From Mesorhizobium sp. B2-4-15 (GTDB taxonomy: Bacteria > Pseudomonadota > Alphaproteobacteria > Rhizobiales > Rhizobiaceae): a DNA stretch of 64,000 nt. This document shows, piece after piece, positions 38,831-46,559 of this stretch. The stretch covers positions 1-64,000 of the forward strand of contig NZ_VFUZ01000001.1 of NCBI RefSeq assembly GCF_006658505.1, in the 5' to 3' direction. The notes under the pieces were generated by a model. It worked only from the letters and a program-made list of their open reading frames with translations. It was not told where the DNA came from and made no database searches. The position numbers were made by a program, and so were the translations under genes. Every line of letters starts with the position of its first letter. Position 1 is the stretch's first letter.

Positions 38831-39402
38831 ATGCGTATCTGCCTTCTCGTCATGACTGTTGGATTTTTGTCCTGCGCTGCGGGGGCCGATGCTGCGGACA
38901 AGACGGTCCATGACCGGGCCAACGGATTTTCGCTGACCTTTCCCAGGAATGGATCAATGAGCCGCCTTCCGACGAGGCGATATTGCTGAGTATAGAACCC
39001 AACGATCAGAGTCTTACCTGCATGGTTTCGGCCTCGCTTTACAATCGATCCGGACCCGGCTCGCCGGCCGATCCGCGCAAGTTCATCGAGGACTGGTCGA
39101 TGAACGACTGGAAGTGGATGATAGGTAGATCATACAGCACAGCCGAGTTCAGCAATGACAAGCTTGCAAGGTTTCCGGACGGCTATCCTGTGCGTCTTGC
39201 CGATCTGGACTTTACGGTTATCGACAAGGATACCCGCCTCCATGGCCATTCCAGGTTTGCTTTTTCGGTTCGAGGCGCGCGCTACGGTTATGTCAATTGC
39301 AGCGTGATGGGCGAGAGCGCCGGCCAGGTTGCGCAGATGTGGGCGCCGCTGGCGGACAAGGCTGAGCGTGTGGTGAATTCGTTTGTTCTCGACTCACCTT
39401 GA
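38831..39402 (+). pseudogene. Exported protein gene with a frameshift
   Basis: From ATG 38831 (after GGGGA) the frame gives a signal peptide (MRICLLVMTVGFLSCAAGADA) and continues to FSLTFP at about 38943, then stops at 38989. In the +1-shifted frame the protein continues QEWINEPPSDEAILLSIEP and runs 139 residues to the stop at 39400-39402. One missing base, most simply a C in TTTCCC, would join the two parts into one protein of about 190 residues. No known domain is recognised. It may be a true pseudogene or a sequencing error. Confidence 0.7.
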
Positions 39403-39431
39403 GCGGCACATTGTGTGCCGGTTTTGCGAAA

Positions 39432-40313
39432 TCAGGTAAACAGGCCCCGTTCGCGTTCCACCGCCTTGGTGATGAAGCTGGCGACGATCTGGATGCGGCG
39501 CAGCGGCCTGACCGATTCGTGATAGACCAGCCAGTAGGCGCGACGGATGGGCGCCACCACATCGACGGCCACCAGTTCCGGCATCGAGCGGGCGACGAAA
39601 GTGTGCAGGATGCCGATGCCCGCGCCCGAGCGCACCGCTTCGGCCTGGCCGAGCGCCGAGGAGATGGCGAAGCTGGTGCGCCAGTCGGCGCTGAATTCGG
39701 CGGCGTAGTCGAGCGACGGGCTGACGATGAGGTCGGGCACATAGCCGATGAGGGTGTGCCGGCAGAGTTCGGCCGCGGTTTTGGGCAGGCCGTTGGCATC
39801 GGCGTAGGCACGCGACGCGAACAGGCCGAGCGAATAGTCGACCAGCTTTCCCGCCACCAGCCGGCCTTCGGTCGGCCGCTCGACAGTGATGGCGATGTCG
39901 GCCTCGCGGCGTGAGAGGGAGAAAGAGCGCGGCACCGGCACGAGCTGGATCGTCAATTCGCGATGCAGCGCGGTCAGCGCGCCGAGACGCCTGGCCAGGA
40001 AGGCGACGCCAAAGCCGTCCGGCGCGCCGATGCGCACCGTGCCCGAGATATCGTCGCCCTCGCCTGATATGGCCGAGCGCGCGGCGATCATGTCGCCCTC
40101 CATGCGTTCGGCAATGTCGAGGAAGCGCTCGCCGGCCGGCGTCAGCTCGCTGCCGGTGGTCAGGCGGCGGAAGAGTTTCGTGCGCAGCGCATCCTCGAGC
40201 GCAGCGATGCGGCGCGAGACGGTGGCGTGGTTGAGTTCGAGCCGCTTGGCCGCGCCCAGAATCTGGCCGGCGCGGGCCACGGCAAGGAAGACGCGGACGT
40301 CATCCCAGTTCAT
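39432..40313 (-). CDS. LysR-family transcriptional regulator
   Basis: The start MNWDDVRVFLAVA gives 293 residues. The N-terminal winged-helix domain reads RAGQILGAAKRLELNHATVSRRIAALEDAL, and a substrate-binding domain follows (GTVRIGAPDGFGVAFLARRL ...). It is divergent from mmsA, with 367 bases between the starts, so mmsA is the likely target. The effector is unknown. Confidence 0.92.
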   Translation of the reverse strand: MNWDDVRVFLAVARAGQILGAAKRLELNHATVSRRIAALEDALRTKLFRRLTTGSELTPAGERFLDIAERMEGDMIAARSAISGEGDDISGTVRIGAPDGFGVAFLARRLGALTALHRELTIQLVPVPRSFSLSRREADIAITVERPTEGRLVAGKLVDYSLGLFASRAYADANGLPKTAAELCRHTLIGYVPDLIVSPSLDYAAEFSADWRTSFAISSALGQAEAVRSGAGIGILHTFVARSMPELVAVDVVAPIRRAYWLVYHESVRPLRRIQIVASFITKAVERERGLFT

Positions 40314-40356
40314 GGGGATGACCCATAAGCTTGAGATTGCAGCTCGAGTTCCCGCC

Positions 40357-40514
40357 CACCCCCCTCTGGCCTGCCGGCCATCTCCCCCGCAAGGGGGGAG
40401 ATTGGATGTCGTACCGTCTTTCGCCAACCAGCGACGTTTGAGAATGGGTGCCATCAAAAAAGCTGCTGATCTCCCCCCTTGCGGGGGAGATGTCCGGCAG
40501 GACAGAGGGGGGTG
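40357..40514. repeat. Large inverted repeat between the LysR gene and mmsA
   Basis: The 46-base arms at 40357-40402 and 40469-40514 are complementary except for two mismatches. Each arm contains its own hairpin ATCTCCCCC...GGGGGAGAT, and outer CACCCCCCTCTG/CAGAGGGGGGTG. The 66-base centre has no clear feature. This sits in the intergenic space 40314-40680. The remaining 166 bases next to mmsA contain its promoter and leader but no site I can place. Confidence 0.8.
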
Positions 40515-40680
40515 TGAAGGAACGCAAGCTTCAGCCTTTCAGCTACCCATCATTTGCGGCAATTAATGCACACCCAGCGCTCGTTGTCTATTTTCCGCAC
40601 AACGGTTGCGATCTCCCTCGCGTTGCCTTCCGCTTGCCAAAGGCGGACAATGCAGCATCACAAACCCAGGGAGAGAAATC

Positions 40681-42177
40681 ATGATCGAATACGGTCATTT
40701 CATCGGCGGCAAGCGCGTCGCCGGCACCAGCGGCCGCAAGCAGGATGTCATGCAGCCGATGGACGGCTCCGTGCGCGGCACGGTTGCGCTGGCCTCGCAG
40801 GCGGAACTGCGCGCCGCGGTCGAGAACGCCAAGGCAGCGCAGCCCAAATGGGCCGCCACCAACCCGCAGCGCCGCGTGCGCGTTTTGATGAAGTTCCTCG
40901 AACTGGTCCAGCGCGACTATGACGAACTGGCCGACATCCTGGCGCGCGAGCACGGCAAGACCATTGCCGACGCCAAGGGCGACATCCAGCGCGGCCTCGA
41001 AGTGGTCGAGGTCTGCATCGGCGCGCCGCACATGATGAAGGGCGAGTTCACCGATGGCGCCGGCCCCGGCATCGACGTCTATTCGATGCGCCAGCCGCTC
41101 GGCGTCGTGGCCGGCATCACGCCGTTCAATTTCCCGGCGATGATCCCGCTGTGGAAGATCGCGCCGGCCATCGCGTGCGGCAATGCCTTCATCCTGAAGC
41201 CCTCCGAGCGTGATCCGGGCGTGCCGATGCGCATTGCCGAACTGTTCATCGAGGCCGGCCTGCCGGCGGGCATCCTCAATGTCGTCAATGGCGACAAGGA
41301 TGTTGTCGACGCCATCCTTGACGATCCCGACATCAAGGCCATCGGCTTTGTCGGTTCGACGCCGATCGCGCATTACATCTATTCGCGTGGCACCGCGGCC
41401 GGCAAGCGCGTGCAGTGCTTCGGCGGCGCCAAGAACCACATGATCATCATGCCGGACGCCGACATGGACCAGACTGTCGATGCGCTGATCGGCGCCGGCT
41501 ACGGTTCGGCGGGCGAGCGCTGCATGGCGATCTCGGTTGCCGTCCCGGTCGGCAACGACACCGCCAACCGGCTGATGGAAAAGCTGGTGCCGCGTGTCGA
41601 GAGCCTCAAGGTCGGTCCATCGACGGACTCCTCCGCCGATTTCGGCCCGCTGGTGACGGCACAGGCGCTGGAGCGGGTGAAGGGCTATGTCGATACCGGC
41701 GTCAAGGAAGGCGCCAAGCTTGTCGTCGATGGCCGCGGCTTCAAGATGCAGGGTTATGAGAACGGCTACTATATGGGCGGCTGCCTGTTCGACAATGTCA
41801 CATCAGACATGCGCATCTACAAGGAGGAAATCTTCGGGCCCGTGCTCTCGGTGGTGCGCGCGCCGACCTATGAGAACGCCATCAAACTCGCCAACGATCA
41901 TGAGATGGGCAACGGCGTTGCCATCTTCACCCGCGACGGCGACGCAGCGCGTGATTTCGCAAGCCGTGTCCAGGTCGGCATGGTCGGCGTCAACGTGCCG
42001 ATCCCGGTGCCGATTGCCTATTACACGTTCGGCGGCTGGAAGGCGTCGTCCTTCGGCGATCTCAACCAGCACGGCCCGGATGCGTTCCGCTTCTACACCA
42101 AGACCAAGACGGTGACCTCGCGTTGGCCGTCCGGCATCAAGGACGGCGCCGAGTTCGTTATCCCGACGATGAACTGA
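40681..42177 (+). CDS. mmsA: Methylmalonate-semialdehyde dehydrogenase (acylating)
   Basis: The start MIEYGHFIGGKRV gives 498 residues. It is an aldehyde dehydrogenase with PLGVVAGITPFNFPAMIPLWK, the NAD-binding GFVGSTPIA, FGGAKNHMIIMPDAD and the catalytic Cys281 in GSAGERCMA. These are typical of MmsA, which converts methylmalonate or malonate semialdehyde to propionyl- or acetyl-CoA in valine and inositol breakdown. The last 14 codons and the stop are repeated in tandem downstream. Confidence 0.95.
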   Translation: MIEYGHFIGGKRVAGTSGRKQDVMQPMDGSVRGTVALASQAELRAAVENAKAAQPKWAATNPQRRVRVLMKFLELVQRDYDELADILAREHGKTIADAKGDIQRGLEVVEVCIGAPHMMKGEFTDGAGPGIDVYSMRQPLGVVAGITPFNFPAMIPLWKIAPAIACGNAFILKPSERDPGVPMRIAELFIEAGLPAGILNVVNGDKDVVDAILDDPDIKAIGFVGSTPIAHYIYSRGTAAGKRVQCFGGAKNHMIIMPDADMDQTVDALIGAGYGSAGERCMAISVAVPVGNDTANRLMEKLVPRVESLKVGPSTDSSADFGPLVTAQALERVKGYVDTGVKEGAKLVVDGRGFKMQGYENGYYMGGCLFDNVTSDMRIYKEEIFGPVLSVVRAPTYENAIKLANDHEMGNGVAIFTRDGDAARDFASRVQVGMVGVNVPIPVPIAYYTFGGWKASSFGDLNQHGPDAFRFYTKTKTVTSRWPSGIKDGAEFVIPTMN

Positions 42178-42367
42178 CCGGACGATTTCTTGCTTGCGCG
42201 TCCTCGCCTTCGGCTGCGGGCGCGGGCCGGCATCAAGGACGGCGCCGAGTTCGTTATCCCGACGATGAACTGACCGGACGATTTCTTGCTTGCGCGTCCT
42301 CGCCTTCGGCCGCGGGCGCGCGGGCCGGCATCAAGGACGCGCCGAGTTCGTCACCCCGACGATGAAT
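42131..42367 (+). repeat. Tandem repeat of the mmsA 3' end (two and a half copies)
   Basis: The unit begins CCGGCATCAAGGAC and has copies at 42131-42226 (inside mmsA and beyond), 42227-42324 and a partial one at 42325-42367, giving periods of 96 and 98 bases. Each full unit holds the codons for GIKDGAEFVIPTMN plus a stop, then CCGGACGATTTCTTGC. The third copy has lost one base in GGACGGCGCC and has other changes. The remaining bases to 42549 contain the terminator at 42375 and the leader of the next gene. Confidence 0.92.
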
Positions 42368-42374
42368 GATCAGG

Positions 42375-42402
42375 AAGGCCCGGGCGCACCCCGGGCCTTT
42401 TG
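42375..42402 (+). terminator. Rho-independent terminator of mmsA
   Basis: AAGGCCCGGG (42375-42384) and CCCGGGCCTT (42390-42399) form a perfect 10-bp stem with loop CGCAC and end in TTTT. It lies after the repeated mmsA 3' end. Confidence 0.85.
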
Positions 42403-42549
42403 ATTCTCACGCCACGCTATATGTCTAAACGCTAATGTGATGGAACAAAGCGGCCGGGCTACAGCTTTTGCTGTATTCCTGCCATGGGCAGGCAATCCGA
42501 CAGCGCCGGTGTAAACCCGGGGTGCTCGTCTGGCGCAAGGAGGTGTCAG

Positions 42550-42852
42550 ATGAAACGACGTTTTATCGCAACGATATTTTGCACGGCCATGGCAATGTCC
42601 GGTGTCGTGCAGGCTGAAGCGGCCGGGCAATGCGCCGCGCGCGCCGACATCGTCAAGGCGCTCGGCGACAATTTCCATGAGAGCGAAGCCGGGCGTGGCC
42701 TGATCAACCCAAGCGTGATCCTGGAGGTCTTTGTTTCCGAACAAGGCAGTTGGACCGTACTGGCCTCCGATACCAAGGGCCAGAGTTGCATCCTGTCCGT
42801 CGGCGAAGGCTGGGACAGTTCGACGATGAAGGCAGCCCTGCCGGGCGCTTGA
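42550..42852 (+). CDS. Small secreted protein, copy A of a paralogous pair
   Basis: The start MKRRFIATIF follows AAGGAGGTG. The 100-residue protein has a signal peptide ending near VQA-EAA. The mature part has a cysteine in AAGQCAAR and another in GQSCILSVGEGWD. EVFVSEQGSWTVLASDTKG matches the same region of the gene at 43179. No known domain is recognised. It is followed by 326 bases (42853-43178) where I see no gene. Confidence 0.82.
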   Translation: MKRRFIATIFCTAMAMSGVVQAEAAGQCAARADIVKALGDNFHESEAGRGLINPSVILEVFVSEQGSWTVLASDTKGQSCILSVGEGWDSSTMKAALPGA

Positions 42853-43178
42853 GCGAAGTTCGGTGTGTCGCGGCCATCATCGCGGCAGGAGCCATGCAGC
42901 AGCGCTATGGGCCGCTTGACGCTTTTGACTGACAGCCTTTCCAGCGCACCGCGGCGCGACTTGGGGACGATGGCGGCAAGGCCCGAACGGGTGCTTGTTT
43001 TCGGATCGGGACCTTACCATATCGAATCAAGGGAAGTGACGGGAACTTCCCACACGACAGACCGGAAACCAGAAGGAGTGACGTGATGAAGACGTCGGAT
43101 CCGGCCTGGAACGCTCCGGTGTGCTGAGGCTGCCAACGTGCCTCCCTTGCCGGAATGTCAGGGCGAAGGAGATGCCGG

Positions 43179-43496
43179 ATGGCACACAAAATTTCGTTTC
43201 GATGGATCCGGATGGCCGCGACCGGCGCCGCGCTGGCGCTGACGACGCTGTCCGCACAGGCGCAACTCGTCTGCGGCGCCCACAATGACGTCGTCGCGGG
43301 ATTGGCGCAGGCTTTTCAAGAGAAGCAGATCGGCTACGGAGTGGTCGGACAGGCCGCCATTGTCGAGATCTACGTTTCGGCAAGCGGGTCCTGGACGATG
43401 CTGATAACCGACGTGAAGGGCCGAAGCTGCATCCTCGCGGCCGGTGAGGGCTGGGAGAACAATCTCGCCGTCGCCACGATGACGCACGGCATCTGA
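43179..43496 (+). CDS. Small secreted protein, copy B of a paralogous pair
   Basis: The start MAHKISFRWIR has AAGGAG upstream. The 105-residue protein has a signal peptide ending near AQA-QLV. The mature part reads VCGAHNDVVAGLAQAFQEKQIG, then EIYVSASGSWTMLITDVKGRSCILAAGEGWE. Both cysteines and the GSWT..xDxKG.SCI..GEGW core are shared with copy A. Function is unknown; the pair may form a disulphide-bonded fold. It is convergent with the GntR-family gene. Confidence 0.82.
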   Translation: MAHKISFRWIRMAATGAALALTTLSAQAQLVCGAHNDVVAGLAQAFQEKQIGYGVVGQAAIVEIYVSASGSWTMLITDVKGRSCILAAGEGWENNLAVATMTHGI

Positions 43497-43505
43497 GCCG
43501 CCCGA

Positions 43506-44144
43506 TCAACGCGTGGCGGCGACCTCGGCATGGCCGCGCAGCAGCGCCATCAGCCTCTTGGCGTCCTTGGCCGCGGCTTCCTCGTCGCCGTCGAGGATCG
43601 AGCGGATCAAGGCGACATGGTGCTCGGCGGATTCCGCCAGCCCGGTGTCGGCCTTGTAGCGGAACCAGAAGCGGCGGCTATGGGTCTGCAAGGGCGCGGC
43701 CAGCCTGGCGGCGAACGGATTGTCGGCGGCCAGCGCCAGCGCCTCGTCGAGCGCCTTGTCGGCCTGGATGAAGGCAAGCACATTGCTGGAGATGACCGCC
43801 TTCTGCATGGAAAGGGCCGCCTCGTGAAACAGGTCGGCGGCCTCGCGGGTGACGAAGCGGGCAGCCGAGCGGGCAAGCACCACTTCGACGCCGCGCCGGG
43901 CGTCGAGCACGCGCAGCCAGTCGCCCGGATGCAGCGGCGCGATGGCGATGCCGGCGCGGGGCCGCACGTCCAGCAGCCCTTCCCAGGCCAGCCGCTGGAT
44001 CGCCTCGCGCACCGGCGTGCGGCCCAGCGCCAGCTTTTCGATCAGCGCCCCCTCGGTGACAAAGCCCGCCGGCGCCAGTTCCAGCGTGACGATCATATGC
44101 TCGAGCACGCGATAGGCCTTGGTCGCCGCCGGCTCGGACATCAT
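43506..44144 (-). CDS. GntR-family transcriptional regulator (FadR/FCD type)
   Basis: The start at MMSEPAATKAYR follows CTGGAAG and gives 212 residues. The N-terminal winged helix has GALIEKLALGRTPVREAIQRLAWEGLLDV, and a C-terminal all-helical FCD-like domain follows. It is divergent from the catabolic genes, with two operator-like palindromes between the starts, one of them covering its own promoter region. It likely represses the hydroxyproline genes until the substrate binds. Confidence 0.92.
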   Translation of the reverse strand: MMSEPAATKAYRVLEHMIVTLELAPAGFVTEGALIEKLALGRTPVREAIQRLAWEGLLDVRPRAGIAIAPLHPGDWLRVLDARRGVEVVLARSAARFVTREAADLFHEAALSMQKAVISSNVLAFIQADKALDEALALAADNPFAARLAAPLQTHSRRFWFRYKADTGLAESAEHHVALIRSILDGDEEAAAKDAKRLMALLRGHAEVAATR

Positions 44145-44176
44145 GCTTGCTTCCAGGGATATCAATGGCGGGCTCC

Positions 44177-44197
44177 TGATATATCTAGAATATATCA
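44177..44197. promoter_or_regulatory. Operator palindrome near the GntR gene
   Basis: TGATATAT (44177-44184) and ATATATCA (44190-44197) are inverted around a 5-base spacer. They share TGATATAT with the second palindrome at 44241. The site lies 33-53 bases upstream of the GntR start, fitting autoregulation. Confidence 0.65.
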
Positions 44198-44211
44198 TAA
44201 CGGATTCCGCA

Positions 44212-44254
44212 TTGACAGCGACTTTCCCAACAGATATACGTCTGATATATCAGA
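44212..44254 (+). promoter_or_regulatory. Promoter and operator of the hydroxyproline catabolic genes
   Basis: A sigma70-type promoter is visible: TTGACA at 44212-44217, 17 bases, TATACG at 44235-44240. The perfect palindrome TCTGATATATCAGA follows at 44241-44254, covering the expected transcription start. Binding of a repressor there would block transcription, and GntR-family proteins of the FadR/VanR type bind short palindromes of this sort. The ribosome site GGAGA and the start at 44262 follow directly, so the leader is very short. Confidence 0.7.
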
Positions 44255-44261
44255 TGGAGAA

Positions 44262-45161
44262 ATGATCATGTGGACCGGAGTCTTCCCCGCCGTCACGACC
44301 AAATTCACCGCCGACGATCGCCTTGACCATGCCGAAATGGAACGCTGCTTCAACCTGCAGATGGAGGCTGGCTGCGACGGCATCATCGTCTGCGGTTCGC
44401 TCGGCGAAGGACCGATGCTGTCGCATGACGAGAAGATCGAGGTGCTGAAGACCGCGCAGAAAGTCGCCGGCAAGAAGCCGGTGCTGCTGACGGTCAACGA
44501 GGCAGGCACCCGCGAGGCGGCCAGCATCGCCAAGCGTGCCGCGAGGGAAGGCGCCAATGGCCTGATGGTGGTGCCGAGCCCGATCTACCACACGAATGCG
44601 GAAGAGACGGTCGCGGCCCTGCGTGCCGTCGCCGAAGCCGGCGACCTGCCGGTGATGATCTACTCCAACCGGCTCGCCTACCGTGTCGACGTCACCGTCG
44701 ACCAGATGGAGGAGCTGTCGTCGGACAAGCGCTTCGTGGCCATCAAGGAATCCTCCGACGACATCCGCCGCTCCACCGAGATCATCAACCGCCTGGGCAG
44801 CCGGTACGACCTGTTCACCGGCGTCGACAATCTCGCCTTCGAGGCGCTGTCGGTCGGCGCCATCGGCTGGGTGGCCGGCCTGGTCACCGCCTTCCCGCGC
44901 GAAACCGTCGCCATCTACCAGCTGATGAAGCAGGGCCGCCGCGAGGAGGCGCTCGCCATCTACCGCTGGTTCCGGCCGCTACTCGACCTCGATGTCTCGA
45001 CCTATCTGGTGCAGAACATCAAGCTCGCCGAAGTTTTCACCATTCAGACCAACGACCGTGTCCGCATGCCGCGCCAGCCGCTGTCTGGCGAGCGCCGCAA
45101 GGCGGTCGAGAAGATCGTCAAGGATGCACTGGCGGTGCGGCCGACACTGCCGAAATTTTGA
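44262..45161 (+). CDS. DHDPS-family lyase, probable pyrroline-4-hydroxy-2-carboxylate deaminase
   Basis: The start MIMWTGVFPAVTTKF gives 299 residues with the dihydrodipicolinate synthase fold: GSLGEGPMLSHDEK, Tyr134 in MIYSNRLAYRV and Schiff-base Lys162 in AIKESSDD. As the first gene of a cluster with an epimerase of the proline racemase family and a FAD-dependent D-amino acid dehydrogenase, it is most likely the deaminase of hydroxyproline catabolism, making alpha-ketoglutarate semialdehyde. True dihydrodipicolinate synthase is less likely from this context. Confidence 0.85.
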   Translation: MIMWTGVFPAVTTKFTADDRLDHAEMERCFNLQMEAGCDGIIVCGSLGEGPMLSHDEKIEVLKTAQKVAGKKPVLLTVNEAGTREAASIAKRAAREGANGLMVVPSPIYHTNAEETVAALRAVAEAGDLPVMIYSNRLAYRVDVTVDQMEELSSDKRFVAIKESSDDIRRSTEIINRLGSRYDLFTGVDNLAFEALSVGAIGWVAGLVTAFPRETVAIYQLMKQGRREEALAIYRWFRPLLDLDVSTYLVQNIKLAEVFTIQTNDRVRMPRQPLSGERRKAVEKIVKDALAVRPTLPKF

Positions 45162-45311
45162 GGAGGTTCTTCTTCCTTTTCATGGGAGAAGATGGCGGCA
45201 GCCAGATGAGGAGCAGCGCCCCACGTGGCCGGAAATTCCAAATCGACAGAAGCAGGGCGCCGCCCCTCATCCGCCCGTAGGGGCCCTTCTCCCCGTGAAC
45301 GGGGAGAAGGG
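45162..45311. repeat. Palindromic repeat overlapping the start of the FAD oxidoreductase gene
   Basis: The segment from the deaminase stop to 45311 holds CTTCCTTTTCATGGGAGAAG and GATGAGGAGCAGCGCCC on one side and CGCCCCTCATCCGCC and CTTCTCCCCGTGAACGGGGAGAAG on the other. The two sides are roughly inverted. The latter is a common rhizobial intergenic palindrome by my recollection. Its right half is read as codons of the next gene. Confidence 0.65.
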
Positions 45312-46544
45312 GAAGACATCGCCATCGTCGGCGGCGGCATCATCGGCATCTGCGCGGCCGCCTTCCTTGCCGAGGCGGGGCTGGATGTCACGGTCTTCGA
45401 CCGCACCGGCATCTGCGAAGAGACCAGTTCCGGCAACGCCGCCGCCTTCGCCTTTTCCGACGTGTTGCCGCTGGCCCACAAGGGCATGATCCGCCAGTTG
45501 CCGAAATGGCTGGCCGATCCGCTCGGCCCGCTCAGCATCCCGCCCGCCTACCTGCCGAAACTCCTGCCCTGGCTGTTCCGGTTCTGGCGCGCCGGCGCAC
45601 CGGCGAAATACGAGGCCAGCCTCGCCACCCAGGCCGGCATGATGAAGCTTGCAGAAGCGGAGTGGATGGGTCTGCTCGATCGTTCCGGCGCGCGGCCGAT
45701 GCTGCGCGAGGACGGTTCGCTGGAACTCTACGAAAGCGAAGCCGAGTTCCGCGTCGCGCTGCCGGGCTGGGCGGCGCGCGAACGCTTCGGCATCGGCTTC
45801 CGCCATGTCGACGGCGAGGGGCTGGCGGCTTTGCAGCCGGGACTGTCACCGCGCTTCGTCAAGGGCACGTTCGTGCCGGGCTGGAAGACGGTCGCCGATC
45901 CGAAACTGCTCGGCAAGGCAGTATGGGCCTATGCCGAGGCCAAGGGCGCCCGCTTTGAAACGGCCCGCATCGACCGGATCGCGGCGGATCAGGACGGCGC
46001 GGCACTGACGCTGGCCGACGGAACCATCAGGCGCGCCGGGCGGCTCGTTGTCGCCGCCGGCGCCTGGTCGCACCTTCTGGCGCGGCAGCTCGGCGACCGC
46101 ATTCCGCTGGAGACCGAGCGCGGCTACAACACGACGTTGCCGAACGGCGCCTTCGACGTGAAGCGGCAGCTGATCTTCTCCGGCCATGGCTTCGTCATCA
46201 CGCCGCTCGAAACGGGCCTGCGCGTGGGCGGCGCCGTCGAACTCGGCGGCATCGAGCGGCCGCCCAACTTCAACAGGTCGAAAGCGCTCTTGCAGAAGGC
46301 GCAGCAATTCCTGCCGGGGCTCGATCCCTCGGGCGGGCGCGAATGGATGGGGTTCCGCCCCTCGCTGCCGGATTCGGTGCCTGTCATCGGCAAGGCGCCG
46401 GGAGCCCCGCCGGTGGTGTATGCTTTCGGCCACGGCCATCTCGGCCTGACCCAGGCTGCGGCGACTGGACGGTTGATCCGCGAGCTCGTCCTGGGGCAGA
46501 CTCCGTCTGTTGATCTGGCCCCCTTCAGCCCACAACGGTTTTGA
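45225..46544 (+). CDS. FAD-dependent D-amino acid (D-hydroxyproline) dehydrogenase
   Basis: From GTG 45225 the protein has 439 residues. The first 28 come from the palindromic repeat (GRRPSSARRGPSPRERGEGE), and the FAD-binding motif IAIVGGGIIGICAAAFLAEAGLDV follows at once. CEETSSGNAAAFAFSDVLPLAHKG and the C-terminal FGHGHLGLTQAAATGRLI are DadA/GlcD-like. In this cluster it most likely oxidises cis-4-hydroxy-D-proline. No other start codon lies between the repeat and the FAD motif, so the N-terminus appears to be supplied by the repeat. Confidence 0.85.
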   Translation: MAGNSKSTEAGRRPSSARRGPSPRERGEGEDIAIVGGGIIGICAAAFLAEAGLDVTVFDRTGICEETSSGNAAAFAFSDVLPLAHKGMIRQLPKWLADPLGPLSIPPAYLPKLLPWLFRFWRAGAPAKYEASLATQAGMMKLAEAEWMGLLDRSGARPMLREDGSLELYESEAEFRVALPGWAARERFGIGFRHVDGEGLAALQPGLSPRFVKGTFVPGWKTVADPKLLGKAVWAYAEAKGARFETARIDRIAADQDGAALTLADGTIRRAGRLVVAAGAWSHLLARQLGDRIPLETERGYNTTLPNGAFDVKRQLIFSGHGFVITPLETGLRVGGAVELGGIERPPNFNRSKALLQKAQQFLPGLDPSGGREWMGFRPSLPDSVPVIGKAPGAPPVVYAFGHGHLGLTQAAATGRLIRELVLGQTPSVDLAPFSPQRF

Positions 46545-46559
46545 TTTTCGAGGAGCGAC

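Noticed and set aside
40681..42177. mmsA as the missing ketoglutarate semialdehyde dehydrogenase of the hydroxyproline pathway
   Set aside because: Its sequence is clearly of the CoA-acylating MmsA type, it has its own divergent LysR regulator and its own terminator.
42123..42365. 80-codon frame with an internal repeat after mmsA
   Set aside because: It is the third frame of the tandem mmsA repeat. The peptide repeat is a direct result of the DNA repeat.
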